Numbered from the stretch's first letter, positions 30,801 to 38,879 are shown. The stretch is 64,000 bases of DNA from Pseudomonas hamedanensis (GCF_014268595.2 NZ_CP077091.1:4818001-4882000), one strand, 5' to 3'. Notes: generated by a model from the sequence alone, not told the origin. Made by a program: numbers and translations.

Positions 30801-32633
30801 GGTGTCGACGAATTCACTCAAGTGCGGATCGATGCGCTTGAGCGGGTAGGCGCTGCCGGCCCATTCTTCAGTCCTTTCATCGGGAAGCTGCCAGCCGCCT
30901 TCGACGTGCCGCGTCAGTTCAGGGGAATACGCCTGCGCACGGCTGGCGTGCTCAAGGCGCCAGACGTTCGTCTCGGAGTCATGGCTGCCGGCAAAGAAGC
31001 GATGATCGACACGGCCAAGGGTCTTGTCACCGATCCGGTAAAACTCCGTGGAGCCCTCCGCCACGGTCAGCCCTGCCGGAAGCCTATGTTCATAGACGCT
31101 CAAATCAGGTTTCCACAGGCGCGGCTTGCCGGCCCGGTTGAGGATGGCGGTGAACTGGCCGAAAAATTCCGGGTGTGAACGCACGAGTTTTGCGCCCAAT
31201 GCCCCCAGCGCTTTTTGCCCGCCAGCAAACGCAGCCATCAGCGCGATGTTCTCGGCCACGCTGAGCAGGTGAGACAGGGCTTGCTGATGATCGCCGCGAC
31301 GCCAGTCTTCGACGCCTTCGTACACCTCGCCAAGCAGTTGCCCGACCGCAACGCCCATCATCAGTTGCCCAAGCACCGGCACAAACAAGCCCGCCACCGA
31401 TGCCACGGTTACGCCCATCTGGAGAAAATCGAGCAAGCGCTTTTGCCGAACATCTTCATCGATATCAGCGGTCGGCACTGCCAGTTTGCGGGCGTCGAGC
31501 TGCAACTTGCCGACGTGGCTCTGCACCATGAATTCAAACAGTGGTGTGGTGATCGACAGCTGCCGGACGGTGCCCAGCTCCTGGGTGTCGCTAAAGCTTT
31601 TGAAAAAATCCGCCTTGGCATCTTCGTCCAGACTTTGAGCGAAATACTCCTGAAACGGCTTGAGCTGCAACTGCTGAGTCAGGTATCGCTTGAAGGCGCT
31701 GAAACTGGAGTATTCGTAAAGCGGCCGGTCGGGTTCGCCGGCCATATACACCAGGCACCATTCATCCGGGTATTGCTCCACCGACCGCGCGGAAAACACC
31801 ACGACGCCCCACACGCAAGCGTCCATGGCCTCAAGGCCTTGCATGATCATCGTGCGCCCGCCGTAGCGCAGGCTCTTCGCCGATACCACGCCTTCGGCCT
31901 TGATCAAGTCCTGCAGCATGCGCAAGCCGACTGGCGTGATGTGCCCCTTGAGCGAAGCCAGATGGGTATCGAACTGCAACAGCAGCTTCTTCATGCTCGC
32001 GATATCGCGGGTCATCGAGCTGGTTGCCACGACCTTGCCATCTTCGTCCCGAAGGCCAAAGACCTGCTGAAAATGTTCCTGATATTGTTTGCCAAGATCC
32101 AGCTCGCGGCAGAACGCGGCGAAGGCCGCGGGGGTCAAGTCTTTCACTCCGCCAGGCGCAGCTTTGACGCGCACCACACTGCCATCGGGAAACGCATCAG
32201 CGCCCTCCTCGTCTTCGCTGAAATTCTGCATTGCCCCCTGCAACAGGGATTGTGTGGAGTGGTTGATGGTTTCGATACCATCCTTGACAGACGACGGCGG
32301 ACAGCCGCACGGATCGCCCGGCATGCTCAGCAAATCCTGCTCGACGTCGTACTTCGCCGGCCATTTGCGCTGCAACGCTTCGTTCAGTGCATTGATGCAA
32401 AAGCTGTGTAACGGTTTGAGCCCGGCCAGATCCTTGTCGACTTTGAGCTGAATGTCGTGCAAATCCCGCGCGGTCTGATCGATATTGGCCAGCGTCGCGG
32501 TGGAGGCTTTGAGCAAAGACGCCGGCAGGCACTTTTGCAGGGCCTCGGCAGTATCGAGGTCGCCCGTAGCGTCCAGTAGGGTGTTGAGTATCGACCCTTG
32601 AGGCAGGTCCTGTTTCTTCTCCGTGGCAGGCAT
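27816..32633 (-). CDS. Giant LRR-NEL (IpaH-like) E3 ubiquitin ligase toxin
   Basis: Very large protein (1605 aa) predicted to act on eukaryotic hosts as a bacterial E3 ubiquitin ligase. From N to C: about 400 residues resembling the DUF6543/dermonecrotic-type region of Pseudomonas toxins; a hydrophobic hairpin (VASVAGLFVPVLGQLMMGVAVG, about 406-435); a long central helical region; leucine-rich repeats at about 1130-1265 (LESLELDHNKITRLP, LGRLSLANNQL, LHHLNLNANPL, LDWINLSDNQI); then a NEL domain from about 1330 to the end. The catalytic CxD motif is CTD with Cys about 1403 (NRMICTDSAAVNFSHL), and the following LLRGLFRLDQLNAIAEEHA and LRQPFWSDYLKRTF match NEL helices. The ATG at 32633 has AAAGGA 9 bases upstream; a TTG at 32639 is less likely. 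No chaperone or secretion gene is adjacent. Confidence 0.88.
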   Translation of the reverse strand: MPATEKKQDLPQGSILNTLLDATGDLDTAEALQKCLPASLLKASTATLANIDQTARDLHDIQLKVDKDLAGLKPLHSFCINALNEALQRKWPAKYDVEQDLLSMPGDPCGCPPSSVKDGIETINHSTQSLLQGAMQNFSEDEEGADAFPDGSVVRVKAAPGGVKDLTPAAFAAFCRELDLGKQYQEHFQQVFGLRDEDGKVVATSSMTRDIASMKKLLLQFDTHLASLKGHITPVGLRMLQDLIKAEGVVSAKSLRYGGRTMIMQGLEAMDACVWGVVVFSARSVEQYPDEWCLVYMAGEPDRPLYEYSSFSAFKRYLTQQLQLKPFQEYFAQSLDEDAKADFFKSFSDTQELGTVRQLSITTPLFEFMVQSHVGKLQLDARKLAVPTADIDEDVRQKRLLDFLQMGVTVASVAGLFVPVLGQLMMGVAVGQLLGEVYEGVEDWRRGDHQQALSHLLSVAENIALMAAFAGGQKALGALGAKLVRSHPEFFGQFTAILNRAGKPRLWKPDLSVYEHRLPAGLTVAEGSTEFYRIGDKTLGRVDHRFFAGSHDSETNVWRLEHASRAQAYSPELTRHVEGGWQLPDERTEEWAGSAYPLKRIDPHLSEFVDTDLDMMRRLSDTSYETLHRVFSDNLSLPVRLRDTVERVRIGRQLSELARELQSGEIHSGQSVEEQLHALPKLPGWPTDRYIEVMRAEGSVKAAYPPTRVADDQLCVEVDEDQLAQGQLLQTVIDGLYPHEVDTLLGSKVAQGAQESALAKKLGTALEADHRAVFEHMYRRYDQSEAADVLTLRAVYAGLPQRVAQTLIDRAPSVERLSLRSADRVPLRLGQQASEQLARVRLDRALTGLHWPWIATADTDKLAIQLLSRLRGWEAGLRLVMRDKTLTGPVLEAIGAETATAADTCSLVKSGAGYEAFGGNGKSLGKVAAGPDALYTAVLKALPARQRIAVGFADPSPAEAARLRSQLLDAALAEREASAQTLVSGKFTERLVEPACIQGDQPLAINHPRALLRKVRKLYPRLSEIEAGQLLDELGDDPLSRATRVRALRQDLLKLRDALFAWSEDEAAMRALGGDWGEVRHGRKTVAEMIEEAFRRISVAENDQGESVCALNLDKMRVGKLPTLPPGVSFDHIERLSLREMEQGDDVVYFLKAFKQLESLELDHNKITRLPEVLSHMPRLGRLSLANNQLRLTEQTLVKLNGLRTLHHLNLNANPLGATPDIGSMVKLRQLLLRETGLTELPKGLELPAHLDWINLSDNQIKELPLWLFRTSRRFSQSVDLSRNPLSRTSATHLETYRKNYGVGMGYLADDIARLDEQKARSLWFTETAGEVGATRERIWTAFKEEPRAEALFHLLAVLGDTAGGTKGSADLQRRVWTVLEAAETDAGLCDQLLDIAANRMICTDSAAVNFSHLEVAVEVNQLTNAASGEITAKPLLKLLRGLFRLDQLNAIAEEHAAKVKADALEVNLAFRIGLAETLDLPGQPRHMLFSEQAKVTAADLEAAKSRVSAAELSPELLKFMLRQPFWSDYLKRTFPRQFSPIDEKFAAKLEREFEGASKLSSADYLSKVDAIKLDREQAEEAVLQRLTDDAVRLADLGICMMPEA

Positions 32634-32701
32634 CGGCAATAGTCCTTTATTGCGGGTTTCGGACTTTGACCTTAGCGAGATTACTGCCCCATTAATAATT
32701 C

Positions 32702-32721
32702 AAAAAACCGGGTCTGCCCGG
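32702..32721 (-). terminator. Terminator-like hairpin upstream of the NEL gene
   Basis: On the minus strand CCGGG-CAGA-CCCGG is followed by six T. It lies about 70 bases upstream of the NEL start codon, so it would end or attenuate any minus-strand transcript started further upstream. Confidence 0.55.
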
Positions 32722-32874
32722 CCGCAAACCAACAGCATTTGTCATCAATAAAATACCCCGCTACCACCACCCGGCGACAAATCTCTGAGCCAAACGGTGT
32801 CGCCCCCGTGACGGCCGGGCGCACGCCTGCCAGGCCTGCTTATAACTTATCGATCTAAAACTCCACATACCGAG

Positions 32875-32905
32875 GCGGGTCAGTTTCTGAGTACCCGCTC
32901 TTTTT
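32875..32905 (+). terminator. Terminator-like hairpin in the asnO leader
   Basis: GCGGGT and ACCCGC arms with a 12-base loop, followed by TCTTTTT. It ends 49 bases before the asnO ATG, an attenuator-like position. Confidence 0.5.
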
Positions 32906-32954
32906 GCGCGGTACGGCTTGACCCCTCCCCAACGGAAAAACCGGTAAGGACTTT

Positions 32955-34727
32955 ATGTGTGGATTAGCTGGCGAGTTACGTTTTGATCAACAACCTGCAG
33001 ACCTTGCAGCCATCGAGCGAATCACCCATCACCTGGCGCCTCGCGGCCCTGACGCGTGGGGCTTTCATGCCCAAGGGCCGATTGCCCTGGGCCATCGACG
33101 CCTGAAAATCATGGACCTGTCGGACGGCTCGGCGCAGCCGATGATCGACAGTCAGTTGGGCCTCTCACTCGCCTTCAACGGGGCGATCTACAACTTCCCC
33201 GAATTGCGCGCTGAACTCGAAGCGCTGGGTTACGCCTTCTATTCCGACGGTGACACCGAAGTGTTGCTCAAGGGCTATCACGCCTGGGGCGAAGCGCTGC
33301 TGCCCAAGCTCAACGGTATGTTTGCCTTTGCCATTTGGGAGCGTGACAACCAGCGTCTGTTCATCGCCCGCGACCGTCTCGGCGTCAAGCCGTTGTACCT
33401 GTCGCGGACCGGGCCACGCCTGCGGTTTGCCTCGGCATTGCCGGCACTGCTCAAGGGCGGCGACATCAACCCGATCCTCGATCCGGTAGCGCTCAACCAT
33501 TACCTGAACTTCCACGCGGTGGTTCCGGCACCGCGCACCCTGCTGGCGGGTATCGAGAAACTGCCGCCAGCCACCTGGATGCGCGTCGAGGCCGATGGCC
33601 GCACCGAACAGAAAACCTGGTGGACCTTGCCCTACGGCCCGCGCGAGGACGAGAAAAACCTCAACCTCGAAGACTGGGTCGACCGTGTGCTCGACAGCAC
33701 CCGCGAAGCGGTGGCGATTCGGCAGCGTGCAGCGGTCGACGTCGGTGTGCTGCTGTCCGGCGGTGTCGATTCGAGCATGCTCGTCGGTCTGCTGCGCGAA
33801 GTCGGCGTTGAGAACCTGTCGACCTTCTCCATCGGCTTCCAGGACGCCGGTGGCGAACGCGGCGATGAGTTCCAGTATTCGGACCTGATCGCCAGGCACT
33901 ACGGCACCCGCCACCATCAGTTGCGAATCGACGAGAAGGAAATCATCGAGCAACTGCCCGCCGCGTTCCGCGCGATGAGCGAGCCGATGGTCAGCCACGA
34001 CTGCATCGCTTTCTATCTGTTGTCCCGGGAAGTGGCCAAGCACTGCAAAGTGGTACAGAGCGGCCAAGGCGCGGATGAGTTGTTCGCCGGTTACCACTGG
34101 TACCCGCAAGTCGACGGCGCGGCGAATCCTTACGCCGCCTATCGCGATGCGTTCTTCGATCGCAGCTACGACGACTACGCGGCGACCGTGCAGCCGAAAT
34201 GGCTGGTCGACCACGATGCGGCCGGCGACTTCGTCAAAGAGCACTTTGCCCAGCCTGGCGCCGATGCCGCGGTGGACAAAGCCTTACGCCTGGACAGCAC
34301 GGTGATGCTGGTCGATGACCCGGTCAAACGCGTCGACAACATGACCATGGCCTGGGGTCTGGAAGCGCGTACGCCGTTTCTGGATTATCGACTGGTCGAA
34401 CTGTCGGCCCGCGTTCCGGGCAAATTCAAGCTGCCCGATGGCGGCAAGCAAGTGCTGAAGGAAGCTGCGCGTCGAGTCATTCCAAGCGAAGTGATCGATC
34501 GCAAGAAAGGCTACTTCCCGGTACCGGGCCTCAAGCACTTGCAGGGCGACACGCTCAATTGGGTACGCGACCTGTTGCTTGATCCCAGCCAGGATCGCGG
34601 CCTGTTCAACCCGACCATGCTCGACAAGCTTTTGACTGATCCGCAAGGCCAGTTGACCCCGTTGCGCGGTTCGAAACTGTGGCAACTGGCGGCCCTGAAC
34701 CTGTGGCTCAGTGAACAAGGAATCTGA
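32955..34727 (+). CDS. asnO: N-acetylglutaminylglutamine amidotransferase (asparagine synthetase B family)
   Basis: Enzyme of 590 aa thought to amidate the dipeptide N-acetylglutaminylglutamine to give NAGGN, an osmoprotectant. The N-terminal Ntn glutaminase has the catalytic Cys2 (MCGLAGEL) and RGPDAWG; the synthetase half has the PP-loop VGVLLSGGVDSSMLVGLL and the GQGADELFAGYHW motif. It differs from housekeeping AsnB by context: ngg starts 3 bases after its stop and an M42 peptidase follows. This order matches the osmotically induced NAGGN cluster described in Sinorhizobium and P. aeruginosa. Confidence 0.92.
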   Translation: MCGLAGELRFDQQPADLAAIERITHHLAPRGPDAWGFHAQGPIALGHRRLKIMDLSDGSAQPMIDSQLGLSLAFNGAIYNFPELRAELEALGYAFYSDGDTEVLLKGYHAWGEALLPKLNGMFAFAIWERDNQRLFIARDRLGVKPLYLSRTGPRLRFASALPALLKGGDINPILDPVALNHYLNFHAVVPAPRTLLAGIEKLPPATWMRVEADGRTEQKTWWTLPYGPREDEKNLNLEDWVDRVLDSTREAVAIRQRAAVDVGVLLSGGVDSSMLVGLLREVGVENLSTFSIGFQDAGGERGDEFQYSDLIARHYGTRHHQLRIDEKEIIEQLPAAFRAMSEPMVSHDCIAFYLLSREVAKHCKVVQSGQGADELFAGYHWYPQVDGAANPYAAYRDAFFDRSYDDYAATVQPKWLVDHDAAGDFVKEHFAQPGADAAVDKALRLDSTVMLVDDPVKRVDNMTMAWGLEARTPFLDYRLVELSARVPGKFKLPDGGKQVLKEAARRVIPSEVIDRKKGYFPVPGLKHLQGDTLNWVRDLLLDPSQDRGLFNPTMLDKLLTDPQGQLTPLRGSKLWQLAALNLWLSEQGI

Positions 34728-34730
34728 TCG

Positions 34731-36476
34731 ATGAAACCCCACCCCACGTCCATCAACCAACGCCTGCTACGTGGTCAGTCGCCCTCGTATGAACGGTTGC
34801 AGGCGCGCCTGGCCGAAGACGGCAGCGAACCGGCCACCGCGCCGATTGCCGTGCATTGCGGCTGGGGCCGACTGCTGATCGGCCACACGTTTCCCGATCC
34901 GGCCTCGCTGGCGCAGGAGTTGCTCAACGAGCAACCGGGCGAGCGCGACATCGCGCTGTACGTCGCCGCGCCGCAACAGATTCTGGGCCTGGAACCGACG
35001 CAGTTGTTTCTCGATCCCTCCGACACCTTGCGTCTGTGGTTCAGCGATTACCGCCAGGCGACCCGGGTGTTTCGCGGGTTCCGCATTCGCCGCGCGCAGA
35101 GCGAGGCGGACTGGCAAGGCATCAATCGTTTGTATCAGGCGCGCGGCATGCTGCCGATCGATCCCGAGTTACTCACCCCGCATCATCAGGGCGGCCCGGT
35201 GTATTGGCTGGCCGAGGATGAAGACAGCGGCGCAGTGATTGGCAGCGTCATGGGCCTCAACCATCAGAATGCGTTCAACGACCCGGAACACGGCAGCAGC
35301 CTGTGGTGCCTGGCGGTCGATCCGCATTGCACGCGTCCCGGCGTCGGTGAAGTGTTGGTACGGCATCTGGTCGAGCACTTCATGAGTCGCGGTCTGGCCT
35401 ATCTGGATTTGTCGGTGCTGCATGACAATCGCCTGGCGAAAAACCTCTACGCGAAACTGGGGTTCCGCAACCTGCCGACCTTCGCGATCAAGCGCAAGAA
35501 TGGCATCAACCAATCGCTGTTTCTCGGCCCGGGGCCGGAAGCCAACTTCAACCCGTATGCGCGGATCATTGTCGAAGAAGCCCATCGGCGCGGCATCGAT
35601 GTGCAGGTCGATGACGCCGACGCCGGGCTGTTCACCCTCAGCCATGGCGGTCGCCGGGTGCGTTGCCGCGAATCGTTGAGCGACCTGACCAGCGCCATCA
35701 GCATGACCCTGTGCCAGGACAAAAGCCTGACCCACAAAGTACTCAAAGCCGCCGGATTGAATTTGCCCGCGCAGCAGTTGGCAGGCAATGCCGACGACAA
35801 CCTGGCGTTTCTCGATGAGCATCAGCGGGTGGTGGTCAAACCCCTTGACGGTGAACAAGGTCAGGGCGTGGCGGTGGATTTGCGCAGCATCGAAGAGGTG
35901 CAGCAAGCCATCGAAACCGCCAGGCAATTTGACGCTCGCGTGTTGCTGGAGAGCTTTCACGAGGGGCTCGACCTGCGCATTCTGGTGATTGGGTTTGAGG
36001 TCGTTGCGGCGGCGATTCGCAAGCCTGCGCAAGTGGTCGGCGACGGCCAGCATTCGATTCGCGCGCTGATCGAGGCGCAGAGCCGGCGCCGTCAGGCCGC
36101 CACGGGTGGCGAGAGCAAAATCCCGATGGATCAGGAAACCGAGCGCACGCTACAGGCGGCCGGCTATGGCTACGACAGCGTTCTGCCGGCGGGCGAGCAT
36201 TTGTTCGTGCGGCGCACCGCCAATCTGCACACCGGTGGCACGCTGGAAGATGTTACCGACATTCTCCATCCGGCCCTGATCGATGCGGCGGTGCGCGCAG
36301 CGCGGGCGCTGGATATCCCGATGGTTGGTCTCGACCTGATGGTGCCGGCGGCGGATCAGCCCGACTACGTATTTATCGAAGCCAACGAACGCGCCGGCCT
36401 GGCCAACCATGAACCGCAGCCGACGGCGGAGCGGTTTGTCGATCTGCTGTTTCCGCACAGTCAGCCGGCTGTTTGA
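34731..36476 (+). CDS. ngg: N-acetylglutaminylglutamine synthetase
   Basis: Two-domain protein of 581 aa making N-acetylglutaminylglutamine. The N-terminal half includes a GNAT acetyltransferase domain (about residues 105-265; LWCLAVDPHCTRPGVGEVLVRHL and LDLSVLHDNRLAKNLYAKLGF). The C-terminal half is an ATP-grasp ligase (VVVKPLDGEQGQGVAV, MVGLDLMVPAADQPDYVFIEANERAGL). Joint acetyltransferase and peptide ligase activity fits the product. It is translated directly after asnO. Confidence 0.93.
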   Translation: MKPHPTSINQRLLRGQSPSYERLQARLAEDGSEPATAPIAVHCGWGRLLIGHTFPDPASLAQELLNEQPGERDIALYVAAPQQILGLEPTQLFLDPSDTLRLWFSDYRQATRVFRGFRIRRAQSEADWQGINRLYQARGMLPIDPELLTPHHQGGPVYWLAEDEDSGAVIGSVMGLNHQNAFNDPEHGSSLWCLAVDPHCTRPGVGEVLVRHLVEHFMSRGLAYLDLSVLHDNRLAKNLYAKLGFRNLPTFAIKRKNGINQSLFLGPGPEANFNPYARIIVEEAHRRGIDVQVDDADAGLFTLSHGGRRVRCRESLSDLTSAISMTLCQDKSLTHKVLKAAGLNLPAQQLAGNADDNLAFLDEHQRVVVKPLDGEQGQGVAVDLRSIEEVQQAIETARQFDARVLLESFHEGLDLRILVIGFEVVAAAIRKPAQVVGDGQHSIRALIEAQSRRRQAATGGESKIPMDQETERTLQAAGYGYDSVLPAGEHLFVRRTANLHTGGTLEDVTDILHPALIDAAVRAARALDIPMVGLDLMVPAADQPDYVFIEANERAGLANHEPQPTAERFVDLLFPHSQPAV

Positions 36477-36502
36477 AATTGATGCGCTGAATGCACCATC
36501 GC

Positions 36503-36569
36503 CATCGCGAGCAGGCTCACTCCTACATCTGAAATGCATTCCCCTGTAGGAGTGAGCCTGCTCGCGATG
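36503..36569. repeat. REPIN, short type
   Basis: Inverted GTAGGAGTGAGCCTGCTCGC units separated by a short linker, placed inside the NAGGN gene cluster between ngg and the M42 peptidase gene. Confidence 0.88.
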
Positions 36570-36639
36570 GAGGCCTCAAATTCACTGCACATTCCTTCTC
36601 ATCGAAACCATCGGTGTGCTCAACCCATCAGGAGTTTCC

Positions 36640-37836
36640 ATGACCATGACCTCACACATCCCCGAACCGGATCTGAATTACCTGCAGAAAGTCCTCTTGG
36701 AAATGCTCGCCATTCCCAGCCCTACAGGGTTCACCGACACCATCGTGCGCTATGTCGCCGAACGGCTGGAGGAGCTTGGCATTCCCTTCGAAATGACCCG
36801 CCGCGGAACCATTCGCGCCACGCTCAAGGGCAAAAAAAGCAGTCCTGACCGCGCCGTTTCGGCCCACCTGGACACCATCGGCGCCGCTGTGCGCGCGATC
36901 AAGGACAATGGCCGCCTGACCCTCGCCCCGGTCGGCTGCTGGTCGAGCCGTTTTGCCGAAGGCAGTCGCGTGAGCCTGTTCACCGACAACGGCGTGATTC
37001 GCGGCAGTGTCCTGCCCTTGCTGGCCTCCGGACACGCCTTCAATACTCAGGTCGACGAGATGCCGATCAGTTGGGACCACGTCGAACTGCGCCTGGACGC
37101 CTATTGCGCAACCAAGGCCGACTGCGAGTCCCTGGGCATCAGCATCGGTGACGTCGTCGCCTTCGACCCGCTGCCGGAATTCACCGAAAGCGGCCACATC
37201 AGCGCGCGCCATCTGGATGACAAGGCGGGGGTCGCGGCGCTGCTCGCCGCACTCAAAGCCATCGTCGACAGCGGGCAGGAACTGATGATCGACTGCCATC
37301 CGCTGTTCACCATCACCGAGGAAACCGGCAGTGGCGCGGCGGCGGCCCTGCCGTGGGACGTCAGTGAGTTCGTCGGCATCGACATTGCGCCGGTCGCGCC
37401 GGGCCAGCACTCCAGCGAACATGCCGTCAGTGTGGCGATGCAGGACTCCGGCGGGCCTTACGACTATCACTTGTCACGGCATCTGCTGCGCCTGGCCGGT
37501 GAGCATGAACTGCCGGTGCGCCGGGATCTGTTCCGCTACTACTTCAGTGACGCGCACTCAGCGGTAACAGCCGGCCACGACATCCGCACCGCCCTGCTCG
37601 CCTTCGGCTGCGATGCGACCCACGGCTATGAACGCACGCACATCGACAGTCTGGCGGCGCTGAGCCGTTTGCTCGGGGCCTACATTCTCAGCCCGCCGGT
37701 GTTTGCCAGCGATGCGGCGCCAGCCAATGCGTCGCTCGACCGCTTCAGCCACCAGATCGAACATGAAACGCAGATGGAAAGCGACACCCGGGTGCCTTCG
37801 GTGGACAGTCTGGTGGGGCAGCGTTCCGACAGTTGA
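36640..37836 (+). CDS. NAGGN-cluster M42 family metallopeptidase
   Basis: Predicted metallo-aminopeptidase of 398 aa, found regularly beside asnO-ngg and annotated as the osmoprotectant NAGGN system peptidase; its exact role (turnover of the dipeptide or of a precursor) is not established. Metal-binding features are VSAHLDTIGA (His), ARHLDDKAGVAALL (Asp), FTITEETGSGAA (Glu-Glu) and GIDIAPVAPGQ. The ATG at 36640 follows CAGGAG with 6-base spacing. The REPIN between ngg and this gene may separate or modulate expression. Confidence 0.88.
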   Translation: MTMTSHIPEPDLNYLQKVLLEMLAIPSPTGFTDTIVRYVAERLEELGIPFEMTRRGTIRATLKGKKSSPDRAVSAHLDTIGAAVRAIKDNGRLTLAPVGCWSSRFAEGSRVSLFTDNGVIRGSVLPLLASGHAFNTQVDEMPISWDHVELRLDAYCATKADCESLGISIGDVVAFDPLPEFTESGHISARHLDDKAGVAALLAALKAIVDSGQELMIDCHPLFTITEETGSGAAAALPWDVSEFVGIDIAPVAPGQHSSEHAVSVAMQDSGGPYDYHLSRHLLRLAGEHELPVRRDLFRYYFSDAHSAVTAGHDIRTALLAFGCDATHGYERTHIDSLAALSRLLGAYILSPPVFASDAAPANASLDRFSHQIEHETQMESDTRVPSVDSLVGQRSDS

Positions 37837-37851
37837 ATCCTTGTTGACGCC

Positions 37852-37915
37852 TTCGCGAGCAGGCTCGCTCCCACAGGAGACCGTATTTCCATGTGGGAGC
37901 GAGCCTGCTCGCGAA
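37852..37915. repeat. REPIN, variant TTCGCGAGCAGGCTCGCTCCCAC
   Basis: Inverted units TTCGCGAGCAGGCTCGCTCC and GGAGCGAGCCTGCTCGCGAA with a linker of about 18 bases. Intermediate between the 1930 and 22598 families. Confidence 0.87.
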
Positions 37916-37994
37916 CGGGCCGGCACAGGCTAGAAAACTGGCAGACAAAACCCAATCGCCGTAGCATCGCGCCATTGATCCAGCCGAGGTGCCC

Positions 37995-38222
37995 ATGCTC
38001 ATTCCCTACGACGCTCTTGAAGTCGACACCCTCACCCGCCTGATCGAGGATTTCGTCACCCGCGACGGCACCGACAATGGCGACGACACGCCGCTGGAAA
38101 CCCGCGTATTGCGCGTGCGGCAGGCGCTGACCAAAGGCCAGGCGCTGATCGTCTTCGACCCTGAAAGCGAGCAGTGTCAACTGATGCTCAAGCACGACGT
38201 GCCCAAACATCTTTTCGACTGA
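37995..38222 (+). CDS. YheU family protein
   Basis: Small cytoplasmic protein of 75 aa, function unknown, conserved in gamma-proteobacteria. The start MLIPYDALEVDTLTRLIEDFVTR, followed by a TPLETRVLRVRQAL helix and VFDPESEQCQL, matches the family. The ATG at 37995 lies 9 bases after GAGGT; an in-frame GTG two codons upstream is less likely. It converges on csrA, 5 bases away. Confidence 0.88.
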   Translation: MLIPYDALEVDTLTRLIEDFVTRDGTDNGDDTPLETRVLRVRQALTKGQALIVFDPESEQCQLMLKHDVPKHLFD

Positions 38223-38241
38223 GGCCCTCAGCGGGCCTTTT
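38222..38241 (+). terminator. Terminator of yheU overlapping the csrA 3' end
   Basis: AGGCCC-TCAGC-GGGCCT followed by TTTT. The csrA stop codon (38228-38230) lies in the loop, so the hairpin is shared by the 3' ends of both converging genes. Confidence 0.65.
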
Positions 38242-38413
38242 CGACGGCGCGTTTGCGCTGGATGCGCTGGTAAACTTCCGCGCGGTGCACATTGACCTCC
38301 TGCGGTGCCTCGACACCAAAGCGCACACTGCCACCGTTCACCGACAGCACGCGCAAGGTAATGTCGTCTCCGATTGAAATCAGCTCACCGACAACACGGC
38401 TGAGTACAAGCAT
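38228..38413 (-). CDS. csrA: CsrA/RsmA family RNA-binding regulator (RsmI-like)
   Basis: Post-transcriptional regulator of 61 aa that binds GGA-containing hairpins in mRNA leaders. The core residues are present: N-terminal MLVLSR (RNA-contacting strand), GDDIT and [10 protein letters not shown] with the key Arg44. The sequence ([17 protein letters not shown]...) differs clearly from RsmA and RsmE (MLILTRKVGE...) and resembles the third Pseudomonas paralogue often called RsmI. The AAGGA ribosome binding site is partly inside a leader hairpin. Confidence 0.92.
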   Translation of the reverse strand: MLVLSRVVGELISIGDDITLRVLSVNGGSVRFGVEAPQEVNVHRAEVYQRIQRKRAVEKAR

Positions 38414-38420
38414 GGGATTC

Positions 38421-38447
38421 GTCCTTCAGGATTAACAAACCCTGAAG
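38421..38447 (-). promoter_or_regulatory. Leader hairpin overlapping the csrA Shine-Dalgarno
   Basis: On the minus strand CTTCAGG-N10-CCTGAAG forms a perfect 7-bp stem (38424-38447), and its 3' arm runs into AAGGAC, the ribosome binding site 8 bases before the ATG. The AAGGA also fits the ANGGA core bound by CsrA proteins. Confidence 0.55.
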
Positions 38448-38546
38448 ATGCGCGGCTTGGCGGCGCTGCACAATCCGTAGCCGACAAATCAGTTTTGCCC
38501 TACACACCAGACAGAACCAAGCCTTCAGACGCTTCCCACAAACACC

Positions 38547-38879
38547 TCAAGCGGCGGAAAATCGCGGCCCGAACAGAATCACACTGGCGCCGATGACGCA
38601 CAGCGCCATACCGATCCAGTCCGATCCCAAAGGACGCACGCGCTCCACCACCGCCAGCCAGCCGATCGAGGCGACGATATAAATCCCGCCATAAGCGGCA
38701 TAGGCACGACCGGCGTAAGCGGCGTCGACGCGGGTGAGTAACAGCGCAAACACAGTCAGACTGAGCACTGCGGGAATCACCCATAAGGCGCTTTTGCCCT
38801 GACGCAACCACAGATAAAAAGCGAAACAACCGGCGATTTCAAACAACGCCGCAAGGAAGAACCACAGGTAATTGAGCAT
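38547..38879 (-). CDS. YnfA/UPF0060 family membrane protein
   Basis: Small inner-membrane protein of 110 aa with four hydrophobic helices, related to small drug-resistance proteins in fold but of unknown function. The characteristic segments [37 protein letters not shown] and [20 protein letters not shown] are all present. Confidence 0.92.
   Translation of the reverse strand: MLNYLWFFLAALFEIAGCFAFYLWLRQGKSALWVIPAVLSLTVFALLLTRVDAAYAGRAYAAYGGIYIVASIGWLAVVERVRPLGSDWIGMALCVIGASVILFGPRFSAA

Larger units (their letters stand above)
32634..32954. other. Divergent intergenic region NEL toxin - asnO
   Basis: 321 bases between two divergent genes. On each strand it carries one terminator-like hairpin lying in the presumed leader of the downstream gene (32702-32721 minus, 32875-32905 plus). 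Promoters are not clear; TTATAACTT near 32840 could be a -10 region for asnO. Confidence 0.55.

Noticed and set aside
36616..37836. Earlier start for the M42 peptidase gene at 36616
   Set aside because: The CAGGAG ribosome binding site lies between that codon and the ATG at 36640.
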